A stretch of 20,719 nt of DNA, taken from NCBI GenBank assembly GCA_026001245.1, contig BNZR01000023.1, positions 1 to 20,719 of the forward strand. The letters are read 5' to 3'. The notes below the pieces were generated by a model. The model saw nothing but the letters and a program-made list of their open reading frames with translations. It was not told the DNA's origin and made no database searches. Position numbers and translations under genes: made by a program. Position 1 is the stretch's first letter. Each line of letters starts with the position of its first letter. Positions 1 through 7,551 of this stretch are shown in pieces. The stretch is from Clostridia bacterium (GTDB lineage Bacteria; Bacillota_A; Clostridia; Oscillospirales; UBA929).

Positions 1-123
1 TATTTCCCGCTAGTTGCGGTCTTTACCGCGACGGCGGCGGTGGTGTTTTCTTCGCTCATAGCTAATACCTCCTGTTATTTTAGGTGTTCAATTCGAACAC
101 AGCTTTATTGCCCTAACGCTTTA
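1..123. repeat. Left fold-back arm (inverted copy of 1025-1147)
   Basis: This 123-bp stretch is an exact reverse complement of 1025-1147. It carries a backwards copy of the end of the tube gene, the intergenic palindrome, and the RBS and first 20 codons of the tail chaperone gene. Match stops at 123/124, where the sequence switches abruptly into the tail sheath reading frame. Reading the sheath frame upstream of 124 soon meets a stop. The copy therefore interrupts the sheath gene and is most likely a chimeric fold-back from amplification or assembly. A true invertible segment is possible but would make little sense here. Confidence 0.9.
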
Positions 124-506
124 TCGGCGGCTTCGTATCGTGGGGCAACAAAACGGCTTGCTATCCCGCGAATACGGACGTAAAGGACTATTTTATACCC
201 GTAAGCCGCATGTTCGCGTGGGTGTCGAACTCGCTTATACTCACCTACTGGGGCAAAATAGACAGCAAATTAAACCGCCGATTCGTCGATAGTGTCACCG
301 ACAGTATTAACATTTGGCTTAACGGTCTGGTGGCTTCGGGCGACCTCTTAGGCGGGCGCGTTGAGGTTTTGGAAGCGGAGAACTCCGACGTTGAAATCAT
401 GAGCGGCAAAATCACGCTTCATGTCTATTTGACCCCACCGTCACCCGCCGAGGAAATCGAATTTTTGTTGGAGTACGACCCATCGTATCTCTCAACGCTC
501 TTTTAA
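124..506 (+). CDS. Phage tail sheath protein, C-terminal part (5' truncated)
   Basis: The open frame (first full codon at 126) gives about 126 residues matching the C-terminal domain of P2 FI-like contractile tail sheath proteins: a GGFVSWGNKTACYP segment, then YFIPVSRMFAWV, a TYWGKID stretch, a NIWLNGLV helix and the final beta segment. The sheath forms the contractile outer tube that drives genome injection. The 5' two-thirds are missing because the sequence folds back at 123/124; the ATG at 210 is internal, since homologous-looking sequence continues upstream of it. The stop is followed at once by GGGGAGG, the RBS of the tube gene, as expected for the sheath-tube pair. Confidence 0.9.
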
Positions 507-521
507 GGGGAGGAACAGACA

Positions 522-1043
522 ATGATGTTGAAACAGGAACAAGGCATTAACGATTTTCGGGTATACGAGGACGGCACACAATACTATGGTATGGCTGAAT
601 CTACGTTGCCCGAAATCAGCACCAAGGGCGACGACATCACGGGCGCGGGTATCGCGGGAAGTGTCAAGGGGACGTATGTGGGGCAAATCGAAGCTATGAC
701 TATGAACCTTAGCTTCCGCAATCCGCAACCCGAAGCCGTTAAGTTGTCAGAGCCTCGCAACCATCAATTAGACTTGCGCGGAGCGCGTCAAGTCAAAAAC
801 AACCAATCGGGGATAATCGAGCAACGCCCCTTGAAAATCGTTGTTATTGGATTCCCGACCAAATTCACGCCCGGAAAGCTCGCGCCCGCGTCCACAAGCG
901 ATACGAGCGTTGAACTTGCCATTACCTATTACGCCATGTGGATTGACGGAAAAAAGGTTATGGAGGTTGACCAATTCGGATTTAAGTACGAGGTCAACGG
1001 CGTTGATTATCTTGCCGACGTTCGTAAAGCGTTAGGGCAATAA
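522..1043 (+). CDS. Phage major tail tube protein (P2 FII-like)
   Basis: This 173-residue protein fits the P2 FII/major tail tube family in length and position, directly after the sheath. It should form the rigid inner tube through which DNA passes. Visible family-like features are an N-terminal segment with GINDFRVYEDG, the central beta-rich part with an NHQLDLRGARQ stretch, and a C-terminal YYAMWIDGKKVMEVDQF segment typical of the tube fold. The start at 522 has GGGGAGG 8 bases upstream; a second Met codon follows directly at 525. The gene ends just before a 17-bp palindrome and the chaperone gene. Confidence 0.92.
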   Translation: MMLKQEQGINDFRVYEDGTQYYGMAESTLPEISTKGDDITGAGIAGSVKGTYVGQIEAMTMNLSFRNPQPEAVKLSEPRNHQLDLRGARQVKNNQSGIIEQRPLKIVVIGFPTKFTPGKLAPASTSDTSVELAITYYAMWIDGKKVMEVDQFGFKYEVNGVDYLADVRKALGQ

Positions 1044-1147
1044 AGCTGTGTTCGAATTGAACACCTAAAATAACAGGAGGTATTAGCTATGAGCGAAGAA
1101 AACACCACCGCCGCCGTCGCGGTAAAGACCGCAACTAGCGGGAAATA
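1025..1147. repeat. Genuine partner of the left fold-back arm
   Basis: End of tube gene, intergenic palindrome and start of the chaperone gene, present in reverse complement at 1-123 with no mismatch. This copy is the native one because both genes run through it uninterrupted. Confidence 0.9.
1048..1064. repeat. 17-bp palindrome GTGTTC-N5-GAACAC, copy 1
   Basis: GTGTTC GAATT GAACAC lies between the tube and chaperone genes, 9 bases upstream of the AGGAGG of the latter. The same palindrome occurs at 6314-6330 and 17839-17855 with N5 = AACTC (also at 84-100 inside the fold-back copy). In RNA it would make a 6-bp stem with a 5-base loop. It could be a protein-binding site or a translational hairpin; the sequence does not decide. 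Confidence 0.7.
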
Positions 1148-1427
1148 TGTTCACGAATTCAAGACCCCGTTTGATTACGAGGGCGAGAAGCATAAAACCA
1201 TGAACTTCTGCTTTGAAAAACTCACGGGGCGCGACATGATAGCTGTTGAGGCGGAAATGACAGCTTTGGGCGAATTCGCGATTATTGCCCAAATATCCGT
1301 CAATTACCTATCACGCCTTGCGGCGCGGGCGGCAAACATTGACATTGACGTTTTACAGGCTATACCCGTCAAGGACTTCAACACGATTGTGAATCATTCG
1401 CGAAATTTTTTCAACGTTACGGATTGA
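1089..1427 (+). CDS. Tail assembly chaperone, short form (gpE-like)
   Basis: This 112-residue protein lies between the tube and tape measure genes, the place of gpE in P2 and gpG in lambda. It resembles the phage tail E / gp41-like family: a beta N-terminal part (YVHEFKTPFDYEG), a LTGRDMIAVEAEM segment, and a helical C-terminal half with NYLSRLAARAANID. Such proteins coat the tape measure protein during tail assembly and are absent from the mature particle. Start ATG 1089 follows AGGAGG (1075-1080). The last codons contain a canonical slippery sequence, so a part of the ribosomes should read on into the extension 1412-1582. Confidence 0.85.
   Translation: MSEENTTAAVAVKTATSGKYVHEFKTPFDYEGEKHKTMNFCFEKLTGRDMIAVEAEMTALGEFAIIAQISVNYLSRLAARAANIDIDVLQAIPVKDFNTIVNHSRNFFNVTD
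1403..1412 (+). promoter_or_regulatory. Programmed -1 ribosomal frameshift site (AAATTTTTTC)
   Basis: In the chaperone frame the bases read A AAT TTT TTC, giving two overlapping canonical X_XXY_YYZ heptamers: A_AAT_TTT (1403-1409) and T_TTT_TTC (1406-1412). The zero frame stops at 1425. The -1 frame is open to 1582, ends 13 bases before the tape measure start and looks like real protein. This is the arrangement of P2 E/E' and lambda G/GT. Confidence 0.87.
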
Positions 1428-1582
1428 CCGACAATCCGGCGCAATGGTTCAAGCGTCAAAGTATAAGGCTTGCCCAGTCAACCTTTACGGGTATTGACTT
1501 TTGGGCAAGCCTAACTATTGCCGAGTTATCCATGTTTATACAGGACGCAAACGCCATGGCTAAAGAGGATAAGCAGAAATAA
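1412..1582 (+). CDS. Frameshift extension of the tail chaperone (gpE'-like)
   Basis: Read in the -1 frame relative to the chaperone, this segment adds about 56 residues beginning QRYGLTDNPAQWFKRQ, continuing with LAQSTFTGIDFW and ending NAMAKEDKQK. It has no good start codon or RBS of its own near 1412, so it is best read as the C-terminal part of a fusion 1089-1582 made by -1 slippage at 1403-1412. The long form of such chaperones binds the tape measure protein through the extension. It fills the otherwise unexplained gap between the chaperone stop and the tape measure RBS. Confidence 0.85.
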   Translation, partial: QRYGLTDNPAQWFKRQSIRLAQSTFTGIDFWASLTIAELSMFIQDANAMAKEDKQK

Positions 1583-1595
1583 GGAGTGGTGACTT

Positions 1596-4500
1596 GTGGC
1601 TACAAAAGAATATGAGTTGCTATTCAAACTAACTGCAGCGTTAGGCTCTAATTTTTCTAGCACGTTCCAGACTGCCGTAAATAGTGCCAACCAATTACAA
1701 AGTACCATGAAAGCCCTCAACACCACGGCGGGCAAGATTGACGCTTACACCAAACAGCAATCGGCTATTGAGAAAAACCGCGTTAAAATTGATGAATTGA
1801 CCAAAGCCAACGAAAAGTTGCGGAGCGAGTGCGGAGAGGACCAAAAAGCCCTTGAAGCCATACAGCCCAAAATTGACGCTAACAACACTAAAATATCCCG
1901 CCTTACTGAAAGTATCGGCAAGCAAGAGCAGTATCTTAATAGGTTGGGTACGGAACTCAAAGAAGCGGGCGTTAACACCGACAAACTGGCACAGGAAAAC
2001 GAACGCTTGACTAAAACCTATAAAGAATTGGGCAACGCGCAAGCCGAGGTTGACAGACTAACCGCCGCGCAAGAGAAAAACCGCGAAGCCATCAACAAGA
2101 CCCGCGCCGACCTTGCAAAGACTGTTGGCGTTGTCGCGGGTATGGGCGCGGCGTTATATAAAGGCGCGGTTGAACCCGCCATCAAGTTTGAATCTGCGTT
2201 TGTCGGCATGAAAAAGACCGTTGACGGCACGGAGGCGGAACTTGCGGAAATCTCTAACCAGTTCCGCGAAATGTCAAAGGTTATCCCGGCAAGCACAACG
2301 GAGCTTTTCGGCGTTGCGGAAGCGGCGGGACAGTTGGGCATAAAGACCGACAACATAGTTGACTTTACAAAGGTCATGGTGGACTTAGGACAGACCACCA
2401 ACCTATCCGCGACCGAAGCCGCCACGGAACTTGCGCGATTCGCGAATGTCACGGGCATGTCCCAAAAGGATTTTACTAAATTGGGAAGCGTCGTAGTTGA
2501 CCTAGGTAATAACTTTGCGACGACCGAAGCCGACATAGTGGCAATGGGTACGCGTCTTGCGGGCGCGGGTAGTTTGATAGGCTTGTCTAATTCGCAAATC
2601 ATGGGCTTTTCTGCCGCGCTGTCAAGCGTCGGAATCGAAGCCGAAGCGGGCGGTTCTGCGTTCTCAAAACTCATGAAACGTATAAAGTTGTCAACCGAGT
2701 TGAACACCAAAGACGCGAAAAAAGACCTTGCGGACTTCGGAAAAGTTGTGGGCATGACGGGCGCGGAGTTTTCCACCATGTTCAAAAAAGACGCGGCGGG
2801 CGCGTTGAACTCCTTTATATCGGGATTATCCAATATGAACGAAGAGGGTGTAAGCGCAATCGCCGTATTGGACGAAATGGGCTTTAAGGAAGTTCGCCTA
2901 TCCGATACACTTTTAAGAGCGCAAAACGCGCATGAGCTTTTTAATGACGCTATAGGCATGGCAGACACCGCGTGGGCAAACAATTCCGCGCTTATAGACG
3001 AAGCTAACAAACGATACGTCACAACCGAATCACAATTGGCGACACTTAAAAATACCTTTGGTGATATTGCCATATCTATAGGAACTGTCTTGTTGCCGCC
3101 GCTTAATGAAGCAATCGGCAAGATTGCCGAATTTACGAGCGGAATAGCGACATTCGCTAAAGAAAACCCCGAAGTTGTAGCGAAAATTCTTAAAATGGGC
3201 GCGTCACTCGCGGGACTTGCGATAGGCGGTCAAGCTGTAAAGTTGGGCTATCAAGAAATCAGCGGCGGCATTTTAACCGTGCAGACGGCACTTGCTAAAT
3301 TCAAACTTAGCCACGCGCAAGCCGCCGCCGAAGCTATGACTGGCGGCGCGAAAATCTCTAAATTAGGCAAGAGTTTAACGGGCTACTTCGGAGGTATCAA
3401 AAACGCGTTGGGCGGAGTTGATAACGCCGTCAGCAAGTTTGATTTTGCCAAGAAACTGATGGGCGAATTTGACGCGGGAAGTTTGGGGCAAGTCATACAA
3501 TACGGATTGTCCGGCGTTGCGTCTAATATCTTATCGCCATTCAAAGCTATAGGCGGACTTGCAAGCGGCGTTACATCAAAAGGATTATCCAAATTATCGG
3601 GTATACTTGAAACCTTCGGCAAAACAAAAGTTGGTTCATTTGGAAAGAGCGTTGGCGGATTTTTTAAGTCTATGGGTTCGTCTGTCGGGGCATGGGGCAA
3701 GAATGTTGGCGGAGTTTTCAAATCTTTAGGCGGAACTATCGGGGCTGTCCTCAAAGGACCGTTGGGCGGATTAGGTTCTATGTTTGGCGGGCTTTTCGGA
3801 AAAGTTATGCCGATTATCGCCATCATATCGCTATTATCCGCGTTCCTTGTCAAGTTGAGCGGCGGCGATATATCCGCGTTCCTTGAACCATTAAAAGCGG
3901 CGTTCGAGCAAATACAGCCCGTTTTACAGGGTGTAGGCGAACAGTTTATAAAACTGGGCAAAGACTTATTACCCATGCTTGCGGACGCGGCACAAAAACT
4001 TATGCCGCTTTTCGGACAACTTGTAAGCGGTTTGTTGCCCGCGCTGATGGAAGTCGTAAAGTCAATCGTCCCTATCGTTATGGAGCTTGCGCGGACGCTT
4101 CTCCCCGCTATTATCGGCGTTATAACCGAACTCGCGCCGCTGCTTACAGATGTGATAACCAACGTATTGCCGATTATTACGGACATTTTAGGGGCGTTGC
4201 TTCCGGTGATTACGCAATTGGTAAAAGACATCTTGCCGATAGTTGTTGACGTAATAGGCGCGATTCTTCCGCTTATATCACAGTTAATTCAAGCGGCATT
4301 GCCTATGCTTATGTCGCTGTTACAAGCCCTTATGCCTGTAATAACAATGCTTGCTGAAATCTTTTCAAGCGTTTTGGGCGGTGCTATAAGCGCAATAAAA
4401 CCGATACTGGACGGACTAATTACAATTCTAAAAGGTATTATTGCCTTTGTAACAGGCGTATTCACAGGCAACTGGTCACAGGCATGGGAGGGGATTAAAA

Positions 4501-5063
4501 ACATTTTCGGCGGCGTATTCGGTTCGCTTGTCGAACTTGTTAAAGCTCCGTTCCGAATCATAATAAGCGCGGTAAACGGAGTAATTGGAGGGCTGAATAA
4601 ACTCGCTATTCCCGACTGGGTACCTGGTATCGGCGGAAAGGGTATCAATATTCCGTTGATTCCTACTTTTGCTACAGGCTCGAACTACACACCCGACACA
4701 TTCATAGCGGGCGACCCCGGACCGAACGCGGAACTTGTCACCAACGCGAGAGGGCGCAAAGTATTCACAGCGGCGCAAACGAGCCAAATCATGCAAAACA
4801 TCAACGCCGCACAGCGGATAACCCAAGCCATAGCGACCCCCGCGCCCGCCGTGACAGTCAACACGCCCGCTTCGGGTGCTGTCAGCGGCGGAGCGCAAGA
4901 CGTGAAATTAACCGTCAATTACTCACCACAAATCACGGTCAACGGCAACAATCCCGCCGACCTCGCCGGGCAATTGCAAAACAGCGAAAACCGCGTAAGA
5001 CAAATCTTCGCGGAAGAATTACGCAATTTCATGGAAGCCCAAAGGAGAATGAAATATGCCTAA
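1596..5063 (+). CDS. Phage tail tape measure protein
   Basis: The 1155-residue product sets tail length and occupies the tube lumen before ejection. Residues about 45-180 are charged, Lys/Glu/Gln-rich and predicted coiled coil. Residues about 195-360 match the PhageMin_Tail/TP901 tape measure domain, with KFESAFVGMKKTVDGT, then VIPASTTELFGVAEAAGQLG and a GGSAFSKLMKRI end. A Gly-rich part and one hydrophobic segment (near 735-750, PIIAIISLLSAFL) follow, then 12 Pro-led 11-residue repeats (793-924), an NWSQAWEGIKNIFGGVF segment and a disordered Ala/Pro/Gln-rich tail. The start is GTG 1596 with GGAGTGG upstream; TTG 1594 is in another frame. It overlaps gpX by 8 bases. Confidence 0.95.
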   Translation: MATKEYELLFKLTAALGSNFSSTFQTAVNSANQLQSTMKALNTTAGKIDAYTKQQSAIEKNRVKIDELTKANEKLRSECGEDQKALEAIQPKIDANNTKISRLTESIGKQEQYLNRLGTELKEAGVNTDKLAQENERLTKTYKELGNAQAEVDRLTAAQEKNREAINKTRADLAKTVGVVAGMGAALYKGAVEPAIKFESAFVGMKKTVDGTEAELAEISNQFREMSKVIPASTTELFGVAEAAGQLGIKTDNIVDFTKVMVDLGQTTNLSATEAATELARFANVTGMSQKDFTKLGSVVVDLGNNFATTEADIVAMGTRLAGAGSLIGLSNSQIMGFSAALSSVGIEAEAGGSAFSKLMKRIKLSTELNTKDAKKDLADFGKVVGMTGAEFSTMFKKDAAGALNSFISGLSNMNEEGVSAIAVLDEMGFKEVRLSDTLLRAQNAHELFNDAIGMADTAWANNSALIDEANKRYVTTESQLATLKNTFGDIAISIGTVLLPPLNEAIGKIAEFTSGIATFAKENPEVVAKILKMGASLAGLAIGGQAVKLGYQEISGGILTVQTALAKFKLSHAQAAAEAMTGGAKISKLGKSLTGYFGGIKNALGGVDNAVSKFDFAKKLMGEFDAGSLGQVIQYGLSGVASNILSPFKAIGGLASGVTSKGLSKLSGILETFGKTKVGSFGKSVGGFFKSMGSSVGAWGKNVGGVFKSLGGTIGAVLKGPLGGLGSMFGGLFGKVMPIIAIISLLSAFLVKLSGGDISAFLEPLKAAFEQIQPVLQGVGEQFIKLGKDLLPMLADAAQKLMPLFGQLVSGLLPALMEVVKSIVPIVMELARTLLPAIIGVITELAPLLTDVITNVLPIITDILGALLPVITQLVKDILPIVVDVIGAILPLISQLIQAALPMLMSLLQALMPVITMLAEIFSSVLGGAISAIKPILDGLITILKGIIAFVTGVFTGNWSQAWEGIKNIFGGVFGSLVELVKAPFRIIISAVNGVIGGLNKLAIPDWVPGIGGKGINIPLIPTFATGSNYTPDTFIAGDPGPNAELVTNARGRKVFTAAQTSQIMQNINAAQRITQAIATPAPAVTVNTPASGAVSGGAQDVKLTVNYSPQITVNGNNPADLAGQLQNSENRVRQIFAEELRNFMEAQRRMKYA
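3972..4367 (+). repeat. Twelve 11-residue Pro-led repeats in the tape measure gene
   Basis: Residues 793-924 of the tape measure protein split without a gap into 12 units of exactly 11 residues, each beginning with Pro followed by hydrophobic residues, e.g. PIVMELARTLL, PLLTDVITNVL, PIITDILGALL, PIVVDVIGAIL, PLISQLIQAAL. At DNA level the units have diverged, so this is an old protein-level repeat rather than a recent tandem duplication. Confidence 0.88.
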
Positions 5064-5268
5064 ATACATCACAATATCGGGGGATATGTGGGACACTATA
5101 GCGTATAAGACTTTGGGGAACGAGCGTCAAACGGACGAACTCATAAAGTTGAATACCGCCTATATTGACACCCATATATTCCCTGCCGGGATAGAACTTG
5201 AAATCCCGCCGCCGAAGCCGCCGCCCATTGAGGGCTTGCCCCCGTGGAAACAAAGCGGATTGCTATAA
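5056..5268 (+). CDS. Phage tail protein X (LysM-like)
   Basis: This 70-residue protein has the pattern of the P2 gpX tail protein family, which is LysM-like: an N-terminal YITISGDMWDTIAYKTLGNE, a central LIKLNTAYIDTHIFPAGIEL, and a Pro-rich end with IPPPKPPP. It is thought to sit at the tail tip or baseplate hub. It overlaps the tape measure stop by 8 bases (ATG 5056, AAAGGAG upstream inside the tape measure gene), which suggests translational coupling. Length and neighbours (tape measure before, gpD after) fit the family. Confidence 0.9.
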   Translation: MPKYITISGDMWDTIAYKTLGNERQTDELIKLNTAYIDTHIFPAGIELEIPPPKPPPIEGLPPWKQSGLL

Positions 5269-5275
5269 GGAGTGA

Positions 5276-6313
5276 ATGACCGTGAACGAAACCGCCCGCC
5301 GCCTTGACTTTAAAATCATACTCGATGGAGCGGACATCAGCGACGACATCAACCGCCGCTTGATTAGTTGTACGTTCACGGATAACGAGGAGGATAAATC
5401 CGACGACCTCACCTTGACAATCGACGACCGCGAGGGGTTTTATATCAAAAACGCGCTTGAACTTAAAGGCGCGTCTTTGCAAGTTATAGCGATTCAAAAG
5501 AACTGGACGGCGGCGGGAAGCGAACGCGTTTTAGATTGCGGCATATTTGCTGTTGATACAATCGACTTTGCCGACCTGCCCGCCGTTGTATCAATCAAAG
5601 GTACGTCATTACCCTATTCGGGGAGCGTCCGCACCGCGACAACCACACGAGCATGGGAGAATATCACCCTATCGGCAATTGCCCGCCAAATCGCGAATAA
5701 AGCGGGTTTAACGCTTATGTATGAATCAGACAGCAACCCGCTTTATAACCGTCGAGAACAGATACAGCAATCGGACATTATATTCTTGCGCGGGCTTTGC
5801 AAGAGCGCGGGCATAAGCCTAAAAGCCACGTCAAAAATCTTGGTGCTTTTTGACGAAGAGAAGTACGAAAACAAAGCCGCGATTACCACAATCACACGCG
5901 GAACATCTGATATTAAATCGGCGCGTTTCTCTATGAAAACGGGTGATGTTAGCTACGGCAAGTGTCACGTCAGTTACACCAATCCCGTGACGGGCAAGAC
6001 CATTGAATACGCCTATACCCCGCGTGACTACAATCCCGAAAACGACACGCAAATATTAGAGGTCAACGAAAAAGTAAAAGACCGTGAGGAAGCCCGCAAA
6101 CTGGCAATGAAACGCTTGCGGCAAAAGAACAAAGCCGAAAACGAAGCTAATTTTAGCCTTGTCGGTGATGTACGCCTTGCGGCGGGTTCAACTATAAATG
6201 TGTCCGGCTACGGTCAGTTTGACGGAAAATATATAATTGAAACCGCCACGCATAGTTTCACGGGTGGCTACACCACGGAATTAAAATTGCGGAAAGTATT
6301 GGAGGGATATTAA
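5276..6313 (+). CDS. Baseplate hub protein, phage late control gpD-like
   Basis: This 345-residue protein matches the gpD/gp27-like hub family that joins the tail tube to the spike. Visible family features are an N-terminal DGADISDDINRRLIS segment with the following TFTDNEEDKSDDLTLTIDD, the AWENITLSAIARQIA helix, a FLRGLCKSAGISLK segment, and the C-terminal KLAMKRLRQKNKAENEA helix followed by GYGQFDGKYIIETATHS. ATG 5276 lies only 3 bases after AAGGAG; GTG 5282, two codons on, has the better spacing (9 bases) and may be the real start. The stop directly abuts the next gene. Confidence 0.92.
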   Translation: MTVNETARRLDFKIILDGADISDDINRRLISCTFTDNEEDKSDDLTLTIDDREGFYIKNALELKGASLQVIAIQKNWTAAGSERVLDCGIFAVDTIDFADLPAVVSIKGTSLPYSGSVRTATTTRAWENITLSAIARQIANKAGLTLMYESDSNPLYNRREQIQQSDIIFLRGLCKSAGISLKATSKILVLFDEEKYENKAAITTITRGTSDIKSARFSMKTGDVSYGKCHVSYTNPVTGKTIEYAYTPRDYNPENDTQILEVNEKVKDREEARKLAMKRLRQKNKAENEANFSLVGDVRLAAGSTINVSGYGQFDGKYIIETATHSFTGGYTTELKLRKVLEGY

Positions 6314-6330
6314 GTGTTCAACTCGAACAC
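6314..6330. repeat. 17-bp palindrome, copy 2, containing the gpV start codon
   Basis: GTGTTC AACTC GAACAC starts exactly at the GTG start codon of the gpV gene, 1 base after the gpD stop. In mRNA the start codon would be paired in a 6-bp hairpin. It has the same sequence as 17839-17855. Confidence 0.75.
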
Positions 6331-6814
6331 CGATAGCGCGGCGGCGGAGTTAAAGGACCTTTTGCCTTATCTTAAAAACCTTGTCCGATTCGGCACGGTC
6401 AGCAGCGTGGATATTCCCGCCATGACGGCGCGGGTTATTTTCCCCGACAAGAACAATCTAATATCGGGACCGTTGCGGCTTTTCAATAATCGCCCGTTGA
6501 TTACCATTGAAAAGTGGGTGGAGGAAAACAGCATAGACCAAAAGTGGAGCAATAACGCTACCTATTTATCTGCCAACCGCAATTTAGGCATAGGCGAAGC
6601 GTATATCAAGGGCGACTTATCCGACATTCGCATCCATGACGGCGGGGAGTATAAGACTTACACGGGCGGCAAGTCCGACAAAATCATTAACGAACACGCA
6701 AGTAAAAAAGAGATTGTCACCGTTTACCCGTGGATTCCTTATATCGGGCAATTCGTCATGTGCTTATATGCGCCAAATGGCGAAAGCGACGGCGTGATAC
6801 TGGGGGGATTCTGA
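6314..6814 (+). CDS. Baseplate assembly protein V (tail spike, gpV-like)
   Basis: The 166-residue product follows gpD, as the central spike does in P2/Mu-like tails. It has an N-terminal OB-fold-like segment (LVRFGTVSSVDIPAMTARV, then FPDKNNLISGPLRLF) and the typical C-terminal end YIGQFVMCLYAPNGESDG followed by VILGGF. The spike punctures the host envelope. Start is GTG 6314 (GGAGGG 7 bases upstream) immediately after the gpD stop and embedded in a palindrome, so translation is likely coupled to gpD. The stop overlaps the next ATG (TGATG). Confidence 0.85.
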   Translation: MFNSNTDSAAAELKDLLPYLKNLVRFGTVSSVDIPAMTARVIFPDKNNLISGPLRLFNNRPLITIEKWVEENSIDQKWSNNATYLSANRNLGIGEAYIKGDLSDIRIHDGGEYKTYTGGKSDKIINEHASKKEIVTVYPWIPYIGQFVMCLYAPNGESDGVILGGF

Positions 6815-7227
6815 TGGCGGTTATCGGCTCTTTAAGCAACACAAACACCAATATAATATTCAGCGTGTCCCGTTCGCAAGTCAACACCTTTGACAATCTT
6901 CAATGGAACAGTACGGCGCGTTACGCGACGCATGACCGACACTTGCGGGAAAGTCTGTTGGAGTTTACAGGCACAGACGCGGACAAAATGCCCTTTTCTA
7001 TGTATTTTTCAACGTATTTAGGCGTTGACCCAATAACCGAAATTGCGAAGCTACTTAACGCCGAGCGAAGCGGGCAGGTTCTACGGCTTGTTATTGGTCC
7101 GAAAGCATACGGGCGCAATCGGTGGGTTATCGACGGTACGAATCAAAAGCTTGAAAAATTCGATAACAAGGGGCGGTTGCTTGTGTCAAAGGTAGATGTA
7201 TCGCTTGTAGCATACGCGGGGAGGTAG
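6814..7227 (+). CDS. Phage tail protein U (gpU-like, tail terminator)
   Basis: The frame is open upstream, but the start is most likely ATG 6814, which overlaps the preceding stop as TGATG and has GGGGGG upstream. This gives 137 residues beginning MAVIGSLSNTNTNIIF. The sequence fits P2 gpU: FDNLQWNSTARYATH, a short LLEFTGTDADKMPFSMYFS segment and a C-terminal KVDVSLVAYAGR strand. In P2, gpU terminates the tail tube at the head end. Here it lies between the spike and gpW genes, unlike in P2, where U precedes D. Confidence 0.85.
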   Translation: MAVIGSLSNTNTNIIFSVSRSQVNTFDNLQWNSTARYATHDRHLRESLLEFTGTDADKMPFSMYFSTYLGVDPITEIAKLLNAERSGQVLRLVIGPKAYGRNRWVIDGTNQKLEKFDNKGRLLVSKVDVSLVAYAGR

Positions 7228-7230
7228 AAC

Positions 7231-7551
7231 ATGACGCACTTAATCAGAGCGGACGAAAAAATTAAAATCAATCTCGCGCCTGCGATGATTGAAGACGAAG
7301 TAAAGCAAAATATACGCATGATTCTTTTGACACCTCAATACTCCGTACCCCTCAACCGCGCCTTTGGTATGCCTCAACGCTTTATTGATAAACCGCTCCC
7401 CGTTGCGAAAACACTTTTAATCGCCGAGATTATGGACGCGATAGAAGCGTACGAACCCCGCGCCACAGTCAATAAAATCACCTTTGACGAGGACGCGCAA
7501 GACGGGAGATTAAGCCCTATTTTGGAGGTAGATATAAATGCCAACGCGTAA
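7231..7551 (+). CDS. Baseplate assembly protein W (gpW/gp25-like)
   Basis: This 106-residue protein has the GPW/gp25 pattern: EVKQNIRMILLTPQYSVPLN, then AFGMPQRFIDKPLP, a helix with LLIAEIMDAIEAYEPRATV, and a final strand SPILEVDINANA. gpW links sheath and baseplate wedge. ATG 7231 follows GGGGAGG of the upstream gene end. It overlaps gpJ by 14 bases. Length and order (W then J then I) agree with P2. Confidence 0.93.
   Translation: MTHLIRADEKIKINLAPAMIEDEVKQNIRMILLTPQYSVPLNRAFGMPQRFIDKPLPVAKTLLIAEIMDAIEAYEPRATVNKITFDEDAQDGRLSPILEVDINANA

Noticed and set aside
1..1147. Phase-variable invertible tail segment
   Set aside because: The arms cut through a sheath gene and contain a gene start; no invertase is near; the same pattern at the other end points to chimerism.
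2018..3121. Long minus-strand open frame (367 residues)
   Set aside because: It is antisense to the tape measure gene, has low-complexity Ser/Ala/Pro/Thr-rich sequence and no RBS context; a shadow of the GC-rich plus-strand codons.
3383..4231. Minus-strand open frame (282 residues)
   Set aside because: Antisense to the tape measure repeats; its Pro/Asn/Ser periodicity only mirrors them.
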